DNA of 64,000 nucleotides from Pseudoprimorskyibacter insulae. Its GTDB lineage: Bacteria; Pseudomonadota; Alphaproteobacteria; Rhodobacterales; Rhodobacteraceae. Positions 37,975-46,710 of the stretch are shown in pieces; the first letter of the stretch is position 1, and each line of letters begins with the position of its first letter. The translations under genes were made by a program, and so were the position numbers. The DNA lies in NCBI RefSeq assembly GCF_900302505.1, contig NZ_OMOJ01000004.1, forward strand, positions 1 to 64,000, read 5' to 3'. The notes under the pieces were generated by a model. It worked only from the letters and a program-made list of their open reading frames with translations, was not told the DNA's origin and did not search any database.

Positions 37975-38523
37975 TTAGCTGTTGTCCGACGGCTCCTCGA
38001 TGCTGATGACCGTGGTGGCCACCAGTTCGGCGGCGTCAACGAAGTCTTCGCTCGGCAGGATGGCGATAATGTCATCGGCCATACGTTCGATCATTGCGGC
38101 GTAATAGGCTTCGGTCGAAGGCGGCACGATGGTGCCCGCCGGAGCATACGAGTTGTATTCCAGAATGGTGTTGTAGAAGGGCGATTCCTCGCCTTCGGCA
38201 AAGAACGACACCACGCCTTCAAGCTGGTTAAACTCAGGGGCGTCCATGGTGATCGGTTTCTGGTCAAGGGCCAGTTCCGTCACAGCAACGCGCAGTTCAA
38301 ATCCGTCTTCTTCGTTCCACATGCTGCCCGCACGTTCGATCAGGGCTTCACGCAGGTCTTCTTCGAGCATCGGTTTGTACATCTGCGCAACCGAATCTTC
38401 GGCCACGTCAGAGTGGATATCGAGGGTCAAAGACGAGATGCCAGAAACCTCGGCCGAGGCCGCAAAGGGGGCGGCGGTGATGGCGGTTGCAAGCAGGATT
38501 TTACGCAGGTTCAGAGTGGTCAT
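37975..38523 (-). CDS. Secreted hypothetical protein
   Basis: A 182-aa exported acidic protein. The signal peptide ends AASA|EV. The mature part holds a helical region (LEEDLREALIERAGSMW), beta-rich middle, a tyrosine-rich loop (NSYAPAGTIVPPSTEAYY) and an acidic tail. No cysteine is present and no family is recognised. AAAGGA lies before the ATG. The 5' leader contains a perfect GGCGCA-TCA-TGCGCC hairpin at 38548-38562. Convergent with the EamA-like gene after 33 bp. Confidence 0.7.
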   Translation of the reverse strand: MTTLNLRKILLATAITAAPFAASAEVSGISSLTLDIHSDVAEDSVAQMYKPMLEEDLREALIERAGSMWNEEDGFELRVAVTELALDQKPITMDAPEFNQLEGVVSFFAEGEESPFYNTILEYNSYAPAGTIVPPSTEAYYAAMIERMADDIIAILPSEDFVDAAELVATTVISIEEPSDNS

Positions 38524-38666
38524 TTCGAATGTCCTTTCTAAGGGTGTGGCGCATCATGCGCCGTTGAAGAAAGAACACCGAAGGCGTGGATTTCGTTCCA
38601 CCGGATAAGGTGATTTTTTGAAATCTATTTTATTTCACTTTTCAAAACAGCGTATTACAGGGCTTT

Positions 38667-39278
38667 TCAGCTACCCCAAATTTTTCGCACGTAGTTTTTC
38701 GTCTCAGTATAAGGCGGAATGCCGCCGTGTTTTTCGACCGCCGCAGGCCCGGCATTATAGGCCGCCAAAGCCAGCCGCCATGATTTGAACTTGCGGTATT
38801 GCGTGATCAGATAGCGCGCACCGCCATCAAGGTTTTCCGCCGGATCATGCGGGTCAACGCCAAGCGCCTTGGCGGTGCCGGGCATCAACTGGGCCAGACC
38901 GATCGCGCCCTTGTGCGATTTGGCGGTCGGGTTCCAGTTGCTTTCTTGCTGGACCAAACGCAGGAACAGATCCTCGGGCACACCATGGCGGCGGGCGGCT
39001 TCGCGCGCGACACCGGCATATACGCCCTTGTAGCGCCCGCGATAGGCAGGGGATGCGCCCTCTTCATCGCCCCATTTGGTGGGCGTGACGACCTTGGGCG
39101 GCTGCAACCGGACCGAATTTTTGTACTGCTGCGACGCCCGCGTATCCAGAATTCGCGTCTGCGACGAAAACAGCCGCGCCCGGTTCATGGTCGAAATTGT
39201 CTCGGCTGCTGCAATGTCTCCAAGCAAGACACTGGCCCCTGCCAGCACTCCGAACGTTCCACGCCTAATTGCGTTCAT
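38667..39278 (-). CDS. Lytic transglycosylase (SLT domain)
   Basis: A 203-aa periplasmic murein hydrolase of the soluble lytic transglycosylase type. The signal peptide is followed by a basic linker and the goose-lysozyme-like SLT domain. The catalytic Glu is in [12 protein letters not shown], then [27 protein letters not shown] and [19 protein letters not shown]. The start is taken at 39278 (GGGGG upstream). It cleaves glycan strands to 1,6-anhydro-muropeptides. It is divergent from ssb. Confidence 0.9.
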   Translation of the reverse strand: MNAIRRGTFGVLAGASVLLGDIAAAETISTMNRARLFSSQTRILDTRASQQYKNSVRLQPPKVVTPTKWGDEEGASPAYRGRYKGVYAGVAREAARRHGVPEDLFLRLVQQESNWNPTAKSHKGAIGLAQLMPGTAKALGVDPHDPAENLDGGARYLITQYRKFKSWRLALAAYNAGPAAVEKHGGIPPYTETKNYVRKIWGS

Positions 39279-39425
39279 GCCGCGCCCCCGGATCAAACTG
39301 GGCGAACTATACGCATTTTTAACCCATTTGCCACCCTGTGGGGTCTCAAACGATTTTTAACTTTAAGGCACTCGTGTAGGGTCCTAGAACGCGCCGACGA
39401 AGAATCGAAACCAATGGGGAGAAGC

Positions 39426-39968
39426 ATGGCGGGCTCAGTCAACAAGGTCATCCTGATCGGCAATCTGGGGCGCGACCCAGAGGTGCGCACATTCCAGAAC
39501 GGCGGCAAGGTGTGCAACCTGCGCATCGCCACGTCCGAAACCTGGAAAGACCGCAACACCGGCGAACGCAAGGAACGCACCGAATGGCACACGGTTGCCA
39601 TCTTCAACGAAAACCTCGCCCGTTTGGCAGAACAATATCTGCGCAAAGGCTCGAAGGTTTATATCGAGGGCAAGCTGGAAACCCGCAAATGGCAGGACCA
39701 GTCGGGCCAGGACCGCTATAGCACTGAGGTTGTGCTGCGCCCCTACGCGGGTGAGATGACCTTCCTTGACGGTCGTGACGGTCAAGGCGGCGGTGGCGGT
39801 GGTGGCGGCAGCTACGGCGGCGGCTACGATCAGGGCGGCGGCTATCCCGATCAGGGCGGTTATGGCGACCAAGGCGGCGGCTACGGTGGCGGCAGCAGCG
39901 GTGGCGGCGGTGCCAGTGGCGGCGGTCGCCCTCCAGCACGCGATCTGGACGACGAAATCCCGTTCTAA
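39426..39968 (+). CDS. ssb: Single-stranded DNA-binding protein
   Basis: A 180-aa SSB. The N-terminal OB fold ([17 protein letters not shown], then [20 protein letters not shown] and [13 protein letters not shown]) binds ssDNA as a tetramer. A glycine-rich linker (about residues 118-165) leads to the acidic tip DDEIPF, which recruits repair and replication partners. ATG at 39426 has GGGGAG 5 nt upstream. A strong terminator follows. Confidence 0.96.
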   Translation: MAGSVNKVILIGNLGRDPEVRTFQNGGKVCNLRIATSETWKDRNTGERKERTEWHTVAIFNENLARLAEQYLRKGSKVYIEGKLETRKWQDQSGQDRYSTEVVLRPYAGEMTFLDGRDGQGGGGGGGGSYGGGYDQGGGYPDQGGYGDQGGGYGGGSSGGGGASGGGRPPARDLDDEIPF

Positions 39969-39989
39969 GCGAAATAACCTAATGTTTTC

Positions 39990-40014
39990 AAAGGCCAGCC
40001 ACGCGCTGGCCTTT
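39990..40014 (+). terminator. Intrinsic terminator of ssb
   Basis: AAAGGCCAGC - CACGC - GCTGGCCTTT, perfect 10-bp stem followed by GTTCTT, 22 nt after the ssb stop. Confidence 0.75.
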
Positions 40015-40151
40015 GTTCTTGGCGATGCTGCAAATGCAAATGCCACATTATTGCCTTATTTTGGCCGAAGTCTCGGCATTTTTCCTGACCATTTTGACAC
40101 AAAAAAAGCGCAATCGAGCAAATTCTAGCGCGTCTATTGGAGCAGGTGACA

Positions 40152-40859
40152 ATGAACATTTCCAAGCACGTCTTGGCGATCCCGGCCGTTTTCGGGTGTT
40201 TCGCACTTTCAGCATGTGGCGGTGGTGGCGGCGGCAGTGCGCCGGTCGCGCGCACAGTGACTACCCCGGTTTATGCAACCCAAAGTAAATTCGTCCTACC
40301 GACCGGCACCGGCGCAATCTATGCGGGCCTCAGCTCGGTCGAGGGGGGCAGCGTGATCGACATCGAAGGCGACGGCTACGCCTATCAGATCGGCAAGAAC
40401 CCCGATGACGCTTTCGTCGCGGTTGCGGGTACGGTCGTGGATTCAAGCAATGCCAACGGCAAACTGCCTGCCGTGGCCAAAACCGGCACGGCATCCTATA
40501 CCGGCTCCTATAAGCTGGTGCACCTGAACCGCGACTCCGCTGATGACGCCACGGGCGTGATCAAGGAAAACGGCGGCGCGTTCACGCTGACAGCGGATCT
40601 GGCGGCAGGCACCTTCACCGGCCGGTCGACGGAAAACACCCAAATATCGGCCACCGAGACTAAGAACGTGCTGTATTCGCAAGGCACATTCACCGATGGC
40701 GTGATGGAAGGCATGGTCCGGTATCGTCAGACCGATAAAGTCAACATCCGCGCCGATATGGCCGGTGTGATTGGCGCGAACAAAGCACTGGGCGCATTCC
40801 AAGGCGGCGATGATGACATCGACGCGATTGCAGGCGGTTTCAACCTGTTGGCCGATTAA
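40152..40859 (+). CDS. TbpB-like surface lipoprotein
   Basis: A 235-aa lipoprotein. The signal peptide has lipobox LSAC followed by six Gly, the flexible glycine tether seen on surface-exposed lipoproteins. The second half resembles the eight-stranded barrel of transferrin-binding-protein B and Slam-dependent lipoproteins: GGAFTLTADLAAGTFTGRST, then ATETKNVLYSQGTFTDGVMEG and a closing GAFQGGDDD. Ligand unknown. TTGACA at 40094-40099 may be its -35 box. The 5' region holds a TGCAAATGCAAATG direct repeat (40029-40042), slightly reminiscent of metal-regulator boxes. No receptor gene is adjacent. Confidence 0.6.
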   Translation: MNISKHVLAIPAVFGCFALSACGGGGGGSAPVARTVTTPVYATQSKFVLPTGTGAIYAGLSSVEGGSVIDIEGDGYAYQIGKNPDDAFVAVAGTVVDSSNANGKLPAVAKTGTASYTGSYKLVHLNRDSADDATGVIKENGGAFTLTADLAAGTFTGRSTENTQISATETKNVLYSQGTFTDGVMEGMVRYRQTDKVNIRADMAGVIGANKALGAFQGGDDDIDAIAGGFNLLAD

Positions 40860-40881
40860 CCCTGGCCAGCAACCTCGTCGG

Positions 40882-40910
40882 AAAAGCCCCGCAAATTGCG
40901 GGGCTTTTTT
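40882..40910. terminator. Bidirectional terminator between the TbpB-like gene and aroB
   Basis: AAAAGCCCCGC - AAATT - GCGGGGCTTTTTT, perfect stem with A- and T-tracts on both sides, placed between two convergent genes so it can end both transcripts. Confidence 0.9.
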
Positions 40911-40929
40911 GTTGTCCGGGTTTTGTGGA

Positions 40930-42042
40930 TCAGCGCAGGGCCAGCGCGTCGTTCAACACGCCCAAGACCGCGTCACGCGGCACGTCAGATGTGACAAAGG
41001 ACTGCCCCACCCCGCGCGCCAGAATGAACCGAAGCTTGCCGTCCAGCACCTTTTTATCCTGCTGCATCAAGGCCAGCAGCGCCTCGGCATCGGGCAAATC
41101 GCCAGGAATGTCGGACAGATCTGTCTTCATACCCATCGCCTTCAGATGCGCCCGCACGCGGCTTGGGTCTTCTTGCGAACACAGGTCCAGACGCGACGAC
41201 AGTTCAAACGCCATGGCGCAACCGATAGCCACGCCTTCGCCGTGCAGCAAACGATCCGAATAGCCTGTCGCCGCCTCAAACGCATGGCAGAACGTATGCC
41301 CAAGGTTCAGCAAAGCGCGGTCGCCCTGTTCGGTTTCGTCGCGCAGCACGATCTCGGCCTTCATTTCAACCGAACGCTGGACGGCGTATTGGCGCAAATC
41401 ACGACTCCCGGTGGCCAGCGCGGGGCCGTTCACCTCAAGCCAGTCAAAGAATTTGGCGTCGCCCAGCAGCCCGTATTTGACCACTTCGCCATAGCCTGCC
41501 AGAAAATCGCGCGGGGTCAGCGTGTCCAGCACGCCGATGTCGGCCAGCACGCGGGCCGGTTGGTGAAACGCGCCGATCAGGTTCTTGCCCTGTGGTGCGT
41601 TGATGCCGGTCTTGCCTCCGACCGAGCTATCGACCTGCGCCAGAAGCGATGTCGGGATCTGCACAAACCGCACACCGCGGCGCAGGACGGCGGCGGCAAA
41701 GCCCACCAGATCGCCCACAACGCCGCCACCCAGCGCGATCACGATATCGCGGCGTTCGACCTTTTGTTCCAGCAGCCATTCGACCGTGCGGCTGAACTGC
41801 GGCCAGGCCTTGGTGGCTTCGCCCGGCGGCAGGGCCAGCGCGGTGCTTTCGATGCCTTCAGCGGTCAATGCCGTCTGCAAAGCGGCCAGATGCGCCGCGC
41901 CGACGGTTTCGTCGGTGACGATTGCCACTTTCTTGCGGTGTAGCAGCGGCGCGATTTCGCGGCCCGCATCAGCCAGCAGCCCAGTGCCAATACGCACATC
42001 ATAGGCGCGCCCCTCAAGCGGGACAGAAACGGTAACGGTCAT
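40930..42042 (-). CDS. aroB: 3-dehydroquinate synthase
   Basis: A 370-aa NAD- and zinc-dependent enzyme, second step of the shikimate pathway. GGGVVGDLVGFAAAVLRRG binds NAD; GKTGINAPQGKNLIGAF, GYGEVVKYG and LNLGHTFCHAFE supply zinc and substrate ligands. The start overlaps the aroK stop by ATGA, so the pair is coupled. Confidence 0.96.
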   Translation of the reverse strand: MTVTVSVPLEGRAYDVRIGTGLLADAGREIAPLLHRKKVAIVTDETVGAAHLAALQTALTAEGIESTALALPPGEATKAWPQFSRTVEWLLEQKVERRDIVIALGGGVVGDLVGFAAAVLRRGVRFVQIPTSLLAQVDSSVGGKTGINAPQGKNLIGAFHQPARVLADIGVLDTLTPRDFLAGYGEVVKYGLLGDAKFFDWLEVNGPALATGSRDLRQYAVQRSVEMKAEIVLRDETEQGDRALLNLGHTFCHAFEAATGYSDRLLHGEGVAIGCAMAFELSSRLDLCSQEDPSRVRAHLKAMGMKTDLSDIPGDLPDAEALLALMQQDKKVLDGKLRFILARGVGQSFVTSDVPRDAVLGVLNDALALR

Positions 42043-42593
42043 TCAGAAAACTCCACAACATCAGGACGTTGCCGCAGCGCCTCAATCACAGCGCCGGTCG
42101 TATCTTCAATCGAATAGGCCGGTTCCGCCCGAACGGCAATTTCCGCCTGCGCATAGGTCGGAATGCGTTTGTCCAGCAGATCCGACAGCACTTGTTTGGG
42201 GTTGGCCGCCTTCAGCAAGGGCCGCGTCGTCTTATGCCGGACACGGTTCCACAGCACCTCTAGATCGGCGTTCAGCCACACGGCCACCGCCCGCTCCGAG
42301 ATCATCTTGCGGTTCGCCGGGTCCACATAGGCCCCGCCCCCCGCCGACAAAATGCACGGCGGTCCCGCCAAAAGCCGGTCAATCACCTGGCTTTCCTTCT
42401 TGCGAAAGAACGGCTCACCATCGCGGGCGAAAATTTCGGCGATAGTCATGTTTGCGGCTTTTTCGATTTCTTGATCCGAATCGATGAATGGAATGCCCAG
42501 GGCCGCAGCAAGCGCCTTACCGACGGCGGTTTTCCCAGCGCCCATCATCCCGACCATAACAATCGTTTTGCTGACTTTCGCCTTCATCCCCAT
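42039..42593 (-). CDS. aroK: Shikimate kinase
   Basis: A 184-aa NMP-kinase-fold enzyme phosphorylating shikimate. Walker A is GMMGAGKTAVGK, the shikimate-binding Asp/Arg are in DSDQEIEK and EPFFRKKE, SAGGGAYV is the Walker-B-like Gly motif and the lid Arg is in KTTRPLL. The start is given as 42593; a second ATG two codons on is possible. It lies upstream of aroB and divergent from the small membrane-protein operon. Confidence 0.95.
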   Translation of the reverse strand: MGMKAKVSKTIVMVGMMGAGKTAVGKALAAALGIPFIDSDQEIEKAANMTIAEIFARDGEPFFRKKESQVIDRLLAGPPCILSAGGGAYVDPANRKMISERAVAVWLNADLEVLWNRVRHKTTRPLLKAANPKQVLSDLLDKRIPTYAQAEIAVRAEPAYSIEDTTGAVIEALRQRPDVVEFSE

Positions 42594-42711
42594 AAGCCTT
42601 CGGCCAGTTGCCGCCTTTTTTCAAATCGGGTGCCTGAATGACGTGATCTTATGAAAAAGGCCAGCTATAACTTGAAAAAAAGAAGAGCATCGAGGCGGAG
42701 GAAGCGCGCGC

Positions 42712-42861
42712 ATGGGCCGCATTATCAAATGGCTGTTGTATCTGGTGGTTTTGGCGGCCATTGGCCTTGTCGCCTTTGCTTATATTGGTCCGTTCTTCGG
42801 GGCCGATTTCACCCCACCCAGCAAGGAAATCAGCCAGCCGGTTGTTCTGGATGCGAACTAG
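42712..42861 (+). CDS. 49-aa single-helix membrane protein upstream of the xerD operon
   Basis: A small gene of 49 codons. GGAGGAAG about 8 nt before the ATG is an excellent ribosome site. The product has a short basic start (MGRIIK), one membrane helix (WLLYLVVLAAIGLVAFAYIG) and a periplasmic tail ending QPVVLDAN. Its last 11 nt overlap the start of the 507-aa secreted-protein gene, so the two are translationally coupled. Function unknown. Confidence 0.7.
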   Translation: MGRIIKWLLYLVVLAAIGLVAFAYIGPFFGADFTPPSKEISQPVVLDAN

Positions 42862-44374
42862 GCTGACATCAGCCTTGCCGCTTCTGGCGGCGCTCGCCTG
42901 CCCCGCGCAGGCGCAAGACCCGTTGTCAGCTATCGACTGGTTGGGGCGTGCTGACCCTGTCCTGACCACCCCCGAAGAACCGCCCGTGTCGCATTCGGTC
43001 CAAACGCCCGAGGTTGCGGTCAGCGCGCTTGAGGATAGCTCGGTCGCGTCGGTCGGGCTTTTGCCGTCCAATATCACCGGCCTGCCGCCGACCCTGTGGC
43101 GATCCAGCCGCGCCGCATCGCTGGCCGCGCAGGTCGCTGCGCTGGATCTGGATGGGCACCCCGACCTGATGCGCCTGTTGATCACCCTGCTTTTGGCCGA
43201 GGCAGAACCACCCGAAGATGCAGGCGATGCCGGGCTATATGTCGCCGCGCGGGTGCGCAAACTGATCGAACTTGGCGCGCTTGATCCGGCCCGCGCCTTG
43301 ATCGACCGCGCTGGCCCGGAACGCCCTACCCTGTTCCCGCTGTGGTTCGACCTGTCCTTGCTGGCCGGCGATGCCGAGGCCGCCTGCGCCAGTTTGGACG
43401 AAGCCCCGCATCTGATGCCCGATCCCAAGGCCCGCATCTATTGCGCCGCTCAAAGCGGAGACTGGATGACGGCGGTGACCATCCTGCAAGGGGCGGTCGC
43501 CATTGGCGACATCAACCCGCGGGACGAAGACCTGCTATCCCGGTTTCTGGACGCCGAAATCGCCGATACGGGGTTTGCCTTGGCCCCGTCCAACATGACC
43601 ACCCCACTGGAATTCCGCCTGTATGAGGCAATCGGCGATCCGCTGCCCACCGCGTCCCTGCCCCGCGCCTTTGCGGCGATTGATCTGGGCGGCGATGCAG
43701 GCTGGAAGGCCCAGATCGAAAGCGCGGAACGTCTGGCCCGCGTCGGCGTGCTGCAACCCAATATGCTGGTCGGGATCTACACCGCGCGGCGGGCGGCGGC
43801 TTCTGGCGGGGTGTGGGACCGGGTCAAAGCCGTGCAGGCCTTGGACACAGCCCTAACGGATGGCACACCGGATCAGGTGGCCGAGGCGCTGCTAAAGGCC
43901 TGGCCGATGATGGCCGCCGAAACCCTGCTGCACCCGTTTGGGGAAATCTTTGGCGACCGTCTGGCCAAGTTGCCCCTGAGCGGCCCTGCCGCGCGTTTGG
44001 CGCTGAAATCCGTTTTGTTGTCATCCAATTATGAGCTGGCGCAAACCATGCCGACCACAGGATTGCCGCGCCAATCCATGTTGGCCGCCTTGGCGCAAGG
44101 CCGCGCAGAACTGCCATCAAATGCCACCCCGGCAGAGGCGGCTGTGCTGGCCGGGTTCTCTGCCGACACCCCACCCAATACCGCCAAAGACGCGCTGCGT
44201 CAGGGGCTCTTGGGCGAAGTGATCTTGCGGGCCATGGCGCAATTCGGATCAGGGGCACAGGGCAATTGGCAGTCGCTGACCGATGCCATAGCCACCTTCC
44301 GCTATGTCGGGTTGGAACAGGTCGCACGCCGCGCCAGCCTGCACCTGCTGGTTATTCAAGAAGGACGCCGATAA
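42851..44374 (+). CDS. Secreted alpha-helical hypothetical protein
   Basis: A 507-aa exported protein. The signal peptide ends PAQAQ|DP. The mature chain is Ala/Leu-rich and helical throughout, with repeated helix pairs such as PARALIDRAGPERPTLFPLW and VDLSLLAGDAEAACASL-like segments, suggesting a TPR-like or other alpha-solenoid scaffold in the periplasm. No catalytic motif is seen. It overlaps the 49-aa gene at its start, and its stop overlaps the xerD start codon (TAATG), making a three-gene unit. Confidence 0.75.
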   Translation: MRTRLTSALPLLAALACPAQAQDPLSAIDWLGRADPVLTTPEEPPVSHSVQTPEVAVSALEDSSVASVGLLPSNITGLPPTLWRSSRAASLAAQVAALDLDGHPDLMRLLITLLLAEAEPPEDAGDAGLYVAARVRKLIELGALDPARALIDRAGPERPTLFPLWFDLSLLAGDAEAACASLDEAPHLMPDPKARIYCAAQSGDWMTAVTILQGAVAIGDINPRDEDLLSRFLDAEIADTGFALAPSNMTTPLEFRLYEAIGDPLPTASLPRAFAAIDLGGDAGWKAQIESAERLARVGVLQPNMLVGIYTARRAAASGGVWDRVKAVQALDTALTDGTPDQVAEALLKAWPMMAAETLLHPFGEIFGDRLAKLPLSGPAARLALKSVLLSSNYELAQTMPTTGLPRQSMLAALAQGRAELPSNATPAEAAVLAGFSADTPPNTAKDALRQGLLGEVILRAMAQFGSGAQGNWQSLTDAIATFRYVGLEQVARRASLHLLVIQEGRR

Positions 44375-45297
44375 TGGACGGTGGTTGGATCTCGGCCTTT
44401 CTGGACGCCCATGCCGCCGAACGCGGCGCGGCGCAGAACACGCAACTGGCCTATGCCCGTGATCTGACGAATTTCACCGGCTGGCTGGCAGGCAGGGGCA
44501 AGACAATCTCCCAGACGACCCGCGCCGATATTGAGGCCTATCTGATCGACTGCGACGCGCAGGGCCTGTCAAAATCCACCCGCGCCCGGCGTCTTTCGGC
44601 GATCAAACAGGTGTTCCGCTTTGCCTTCGAAGAGGGCCTGCGCGACGACAACCCCGCCATTCAGATCTCGGGGCCCGGACGGGATAAGCGCCTGCCGAAA
44701 ACCCTGTCCTTGGAGGAGGTCGACCGCCTTCTTGAGGCCGCGCCGGACCATGGCCGCACCCATGATGACCGGCTGCGCAATGTCTGCCTGATGCAGCTGC
44801 TATACGCCACCGGTATGCGCGTGTCCGAACTGGTGACCCTGCCGCTATCCTCGGCCAAGGGCGACCCGCGCATGTTGCTGATCCTTGGCAAGGGCGGCAA
44901 GGAACGCATGGTGCCGCTGTCCCCGCCCGCCCGCGATGCGCTGGCCGTCTGGGTCGCCCACCGGCAAGAGGCCGAAGACATAGCGCGGATCGAAGGGCGC
45001 GCAGCCTCGGCCTTTCTGTTCCCGTCGCGCGGCAAGGCCGGGCATCTGACGCGGCATGCGTTTTACATCCTGATCAAAGACATCGCCCTGCGCGGCGGGG
45101 TCGATCCGGGCCGTGTGTCGCCGCACACCCTGCGCCACGCTTTCGCGACCCACCTGCTGGAAAACGGCGCGGACCTGCGCGCCATCCAGACATTTCTTGG
45201 CCATGCCGATGTGGCAACCACGGAAATCTACACCCATGTGCTGGAAGAACGCCTGCGGTCCTTGGTTCTGGACCATCACCCCCTAGGGAAGACGTGA
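44374..45297 (+). CDS. xerD: Tyrosine recombinase XerD
   Basis: A 307-aa site-specific recombinase that resolves chromosome dimers at dif with XerC. An N-terminal core-binding domain (about 1-100) precedes the catalytic domain with Arg in ATGMRVSEL, Lys in GKGGKERM, HTLRHAFATH, the LGHADVATTEIYTHV His and the Tyr nucleophile. It starts at the stop codon of the 507-aa gene. XerD rather than XerC is favoured by overall similarity, not certain. Confidence 0.88.
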   Translation: MDGGWISAFLDAHAAERGAAQNTQLAYARDLTNFTGWLAGRGKTISQTTRADIEAYLIDCDAQGLSKSTRARRLSAIKQVFRFAFEEGLRDDNPAIQISGPGRDKRLPKTLSLEEVDRLLEAAPDHGRTHDDRLRNVCLMQLLYATGMRVSELVTLPLSSAKGDPRMLLILGKGGKERMVPLSPPARDALAVWVAHRQEAEDIARIEGRAASAFLFPSRGKAGHLTRHAFYILIKDIALRGGVDPGRVSPHTLRHAFATHLLENGADLRAIQTFLGHADVATTEIYTHVLEERLRSLVLDHHPLGKT

Positions 45298-45399
45298 CCA
45301 TAGGTCATCCCAACTATATTCACCGCGAAATCGCCGCCTTCTATTGATTGGCGGGCTTGGCATGCCCATAACACCGCCAAGACACCGGAGTAATGCCCT

Positions 45400-46710
45400 A
45401 TGGAACCGACAATCACCCTGGATTCTGCCTTCTGGATCACCTCTGCGGCGATCCTGACGCTGCTTGTGCTGTCGGGGTTCTTCTCGGGCTCCGAAACGGC
45501 ACTGACAGCGGCTTCGCGCGGCAAGCTGCGCGTGCAGGCCGACAAAGGCAACCGAGGCGCGGAACGGGCGCTGCACATAACCGAAGACAGCGAACGGCTG
45601 ATCGGGTCGGTGTTGCTGGGCAACAACTTGGTGAACATCCTGTCCACCTCGCTTGCGACGGCGCTGTTCACCAATCTGTTCGGCGATAGCGGCGTCGCGC
45701 TGGCCACACTGATCATGACGCTGCTGGTTCTGATCTTCGCCGAGGTTCTGCCCAAGACCTACGCCATCACCAACCCGGAACTGGCCGCCGCGCGCGTGTC
45801 GGCGCCGATTGCCGTGGTCATCCGGCTGTTCTCGCCGATGGTGGCCGCCGTGCGTCTGCTGGTGCGCGGGGTTCTGCGGATCTTTGGCGTTCAGACCGAC
45901 CCCAACACCCATATCCTTGCCCTGCGTGAAGAAATCGAAGGGGCGCTGAACCTTGGCCATTCCGAAGGCGTCGTGGAAAAGGAAGACCGCGACCGTATCC
46001 TTGGGGCGCTTGATCTGGCGGAACGTACGGTCGAAGAAATCATGCTTCACCGCTCTGGCATTGAGATGATCAACGGCGACAATGAACCGGCGGCCATTCT
46101 GGAACAGTGTCTTGCCTCCAGCCACACCCGCCTGCCCGTCTATCGGGACGAGCCGGAAAACATCATCGGCGTGATCCACGCCAAAGACCTGCTGCGCGCC
46201 ATGTACAAAGAGGCGCAGACCGAAGGCGGTATGGCCGATTTCAAGAATTTCAAGCTGTCGGATGTGGCGATGCCGCCCTACTTCATCCCTGACACCACGT
46301 CGCTTGACGATCAGATGCACCAGTTCCTGCGCCGCCGCACCCACTTTGCGCTGGTGGTCGATGAATATGGCGCATTGCAGGGGCTGATCACGCTCGAAGA
46401 CATTCTGGAAGAAATCGTGGGCGAGATTACCGACGAATTCGACCCCGACGCCGACCATGTCATCCGCCACGGCGACGACGGTCACTATATGATCGACGGT
46501 GCCATGACGATCCGCGACCTGAACCGCGCCACGGATTGGAGCCTGCCGGACGATGAGGCCAACACCATTGCCGGTCTGGTGATCCACGAAGCGCAGATGA
46601 TCCCGACACAAGGTCAGGTCTTTAGCTTCCACGGTTTCCGGTTTGAGGTGATCGAACGCCAAGGCAACCGCATCACGCGCCTGCGCATACGGCCCTTGGT
46701 TCAGTCCTGA
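45400..46710 (+). CDS. CNNM/CBS-domain transporter (HlyC/CorC family)
   Basis: A 436-aa membrane protein with an N-terminal CNNM (DUF21) domain of about four helices beginning LSGFFSGSETALTAASR. A CBS pair follows (about residues 210-340; SHTRLPVYRDEPENIIGVIHAKDLL and FALVVDEYGALQGLITLEDILEEIVG), then the CorC_HlyC C-terminal domain. The family exports Mg2+ or Co2+ or regulates divalent-cation balance; the 'hemolysin' label of relatives is historical. Its 3' end overlaps the convergent kinase gene by 10 bp. Confidence 0.92.
   Translation: MEPTITLDSAFWITSAAILTLLVLSGFFSGSETALTAASRGKLRVQADKGNRGAERALHITEDSERLIGSVLLGNNLVNILSTSLATALFTNLFGDSGVALATLIMTLLVLIFAEVLPKTYAITNPELAAARVSAPIAVVIRLFSPMVAAVRLLVRGVLRIFGVQTDPNTHILALREEIEGALNLGHSEGVVEKEDRDRILGALDLAERTVEEIMLHRSGIEMINGDNEPAAILEQCLASSHTRLPVYRDEPENIIGVIHAKDLLRAMYKEAQTEGGMADFKNFKLSDVAMPPYFIPDTTSLDDQMHQFLRRRTHFALVVDEYGALQGLITLEDILEEIVGEITDEFDPDADHVIRHGDDGHYMIDGAMTIRDLNRATDWSLPDDEANTIAGLVIHEAQMIPTQGQVFSFHGFRFEVIERQGNRITRLRIRPLVQS

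Noticed and set aside
42651-42866. 71-codon frame overlapping the 49-aa membrane protein gene
   Set aside because: Different frame from the well-supported small gene with the GGAGGAAG ribosome site; its product is Lys/Arg-rich at first and shows no coding features.
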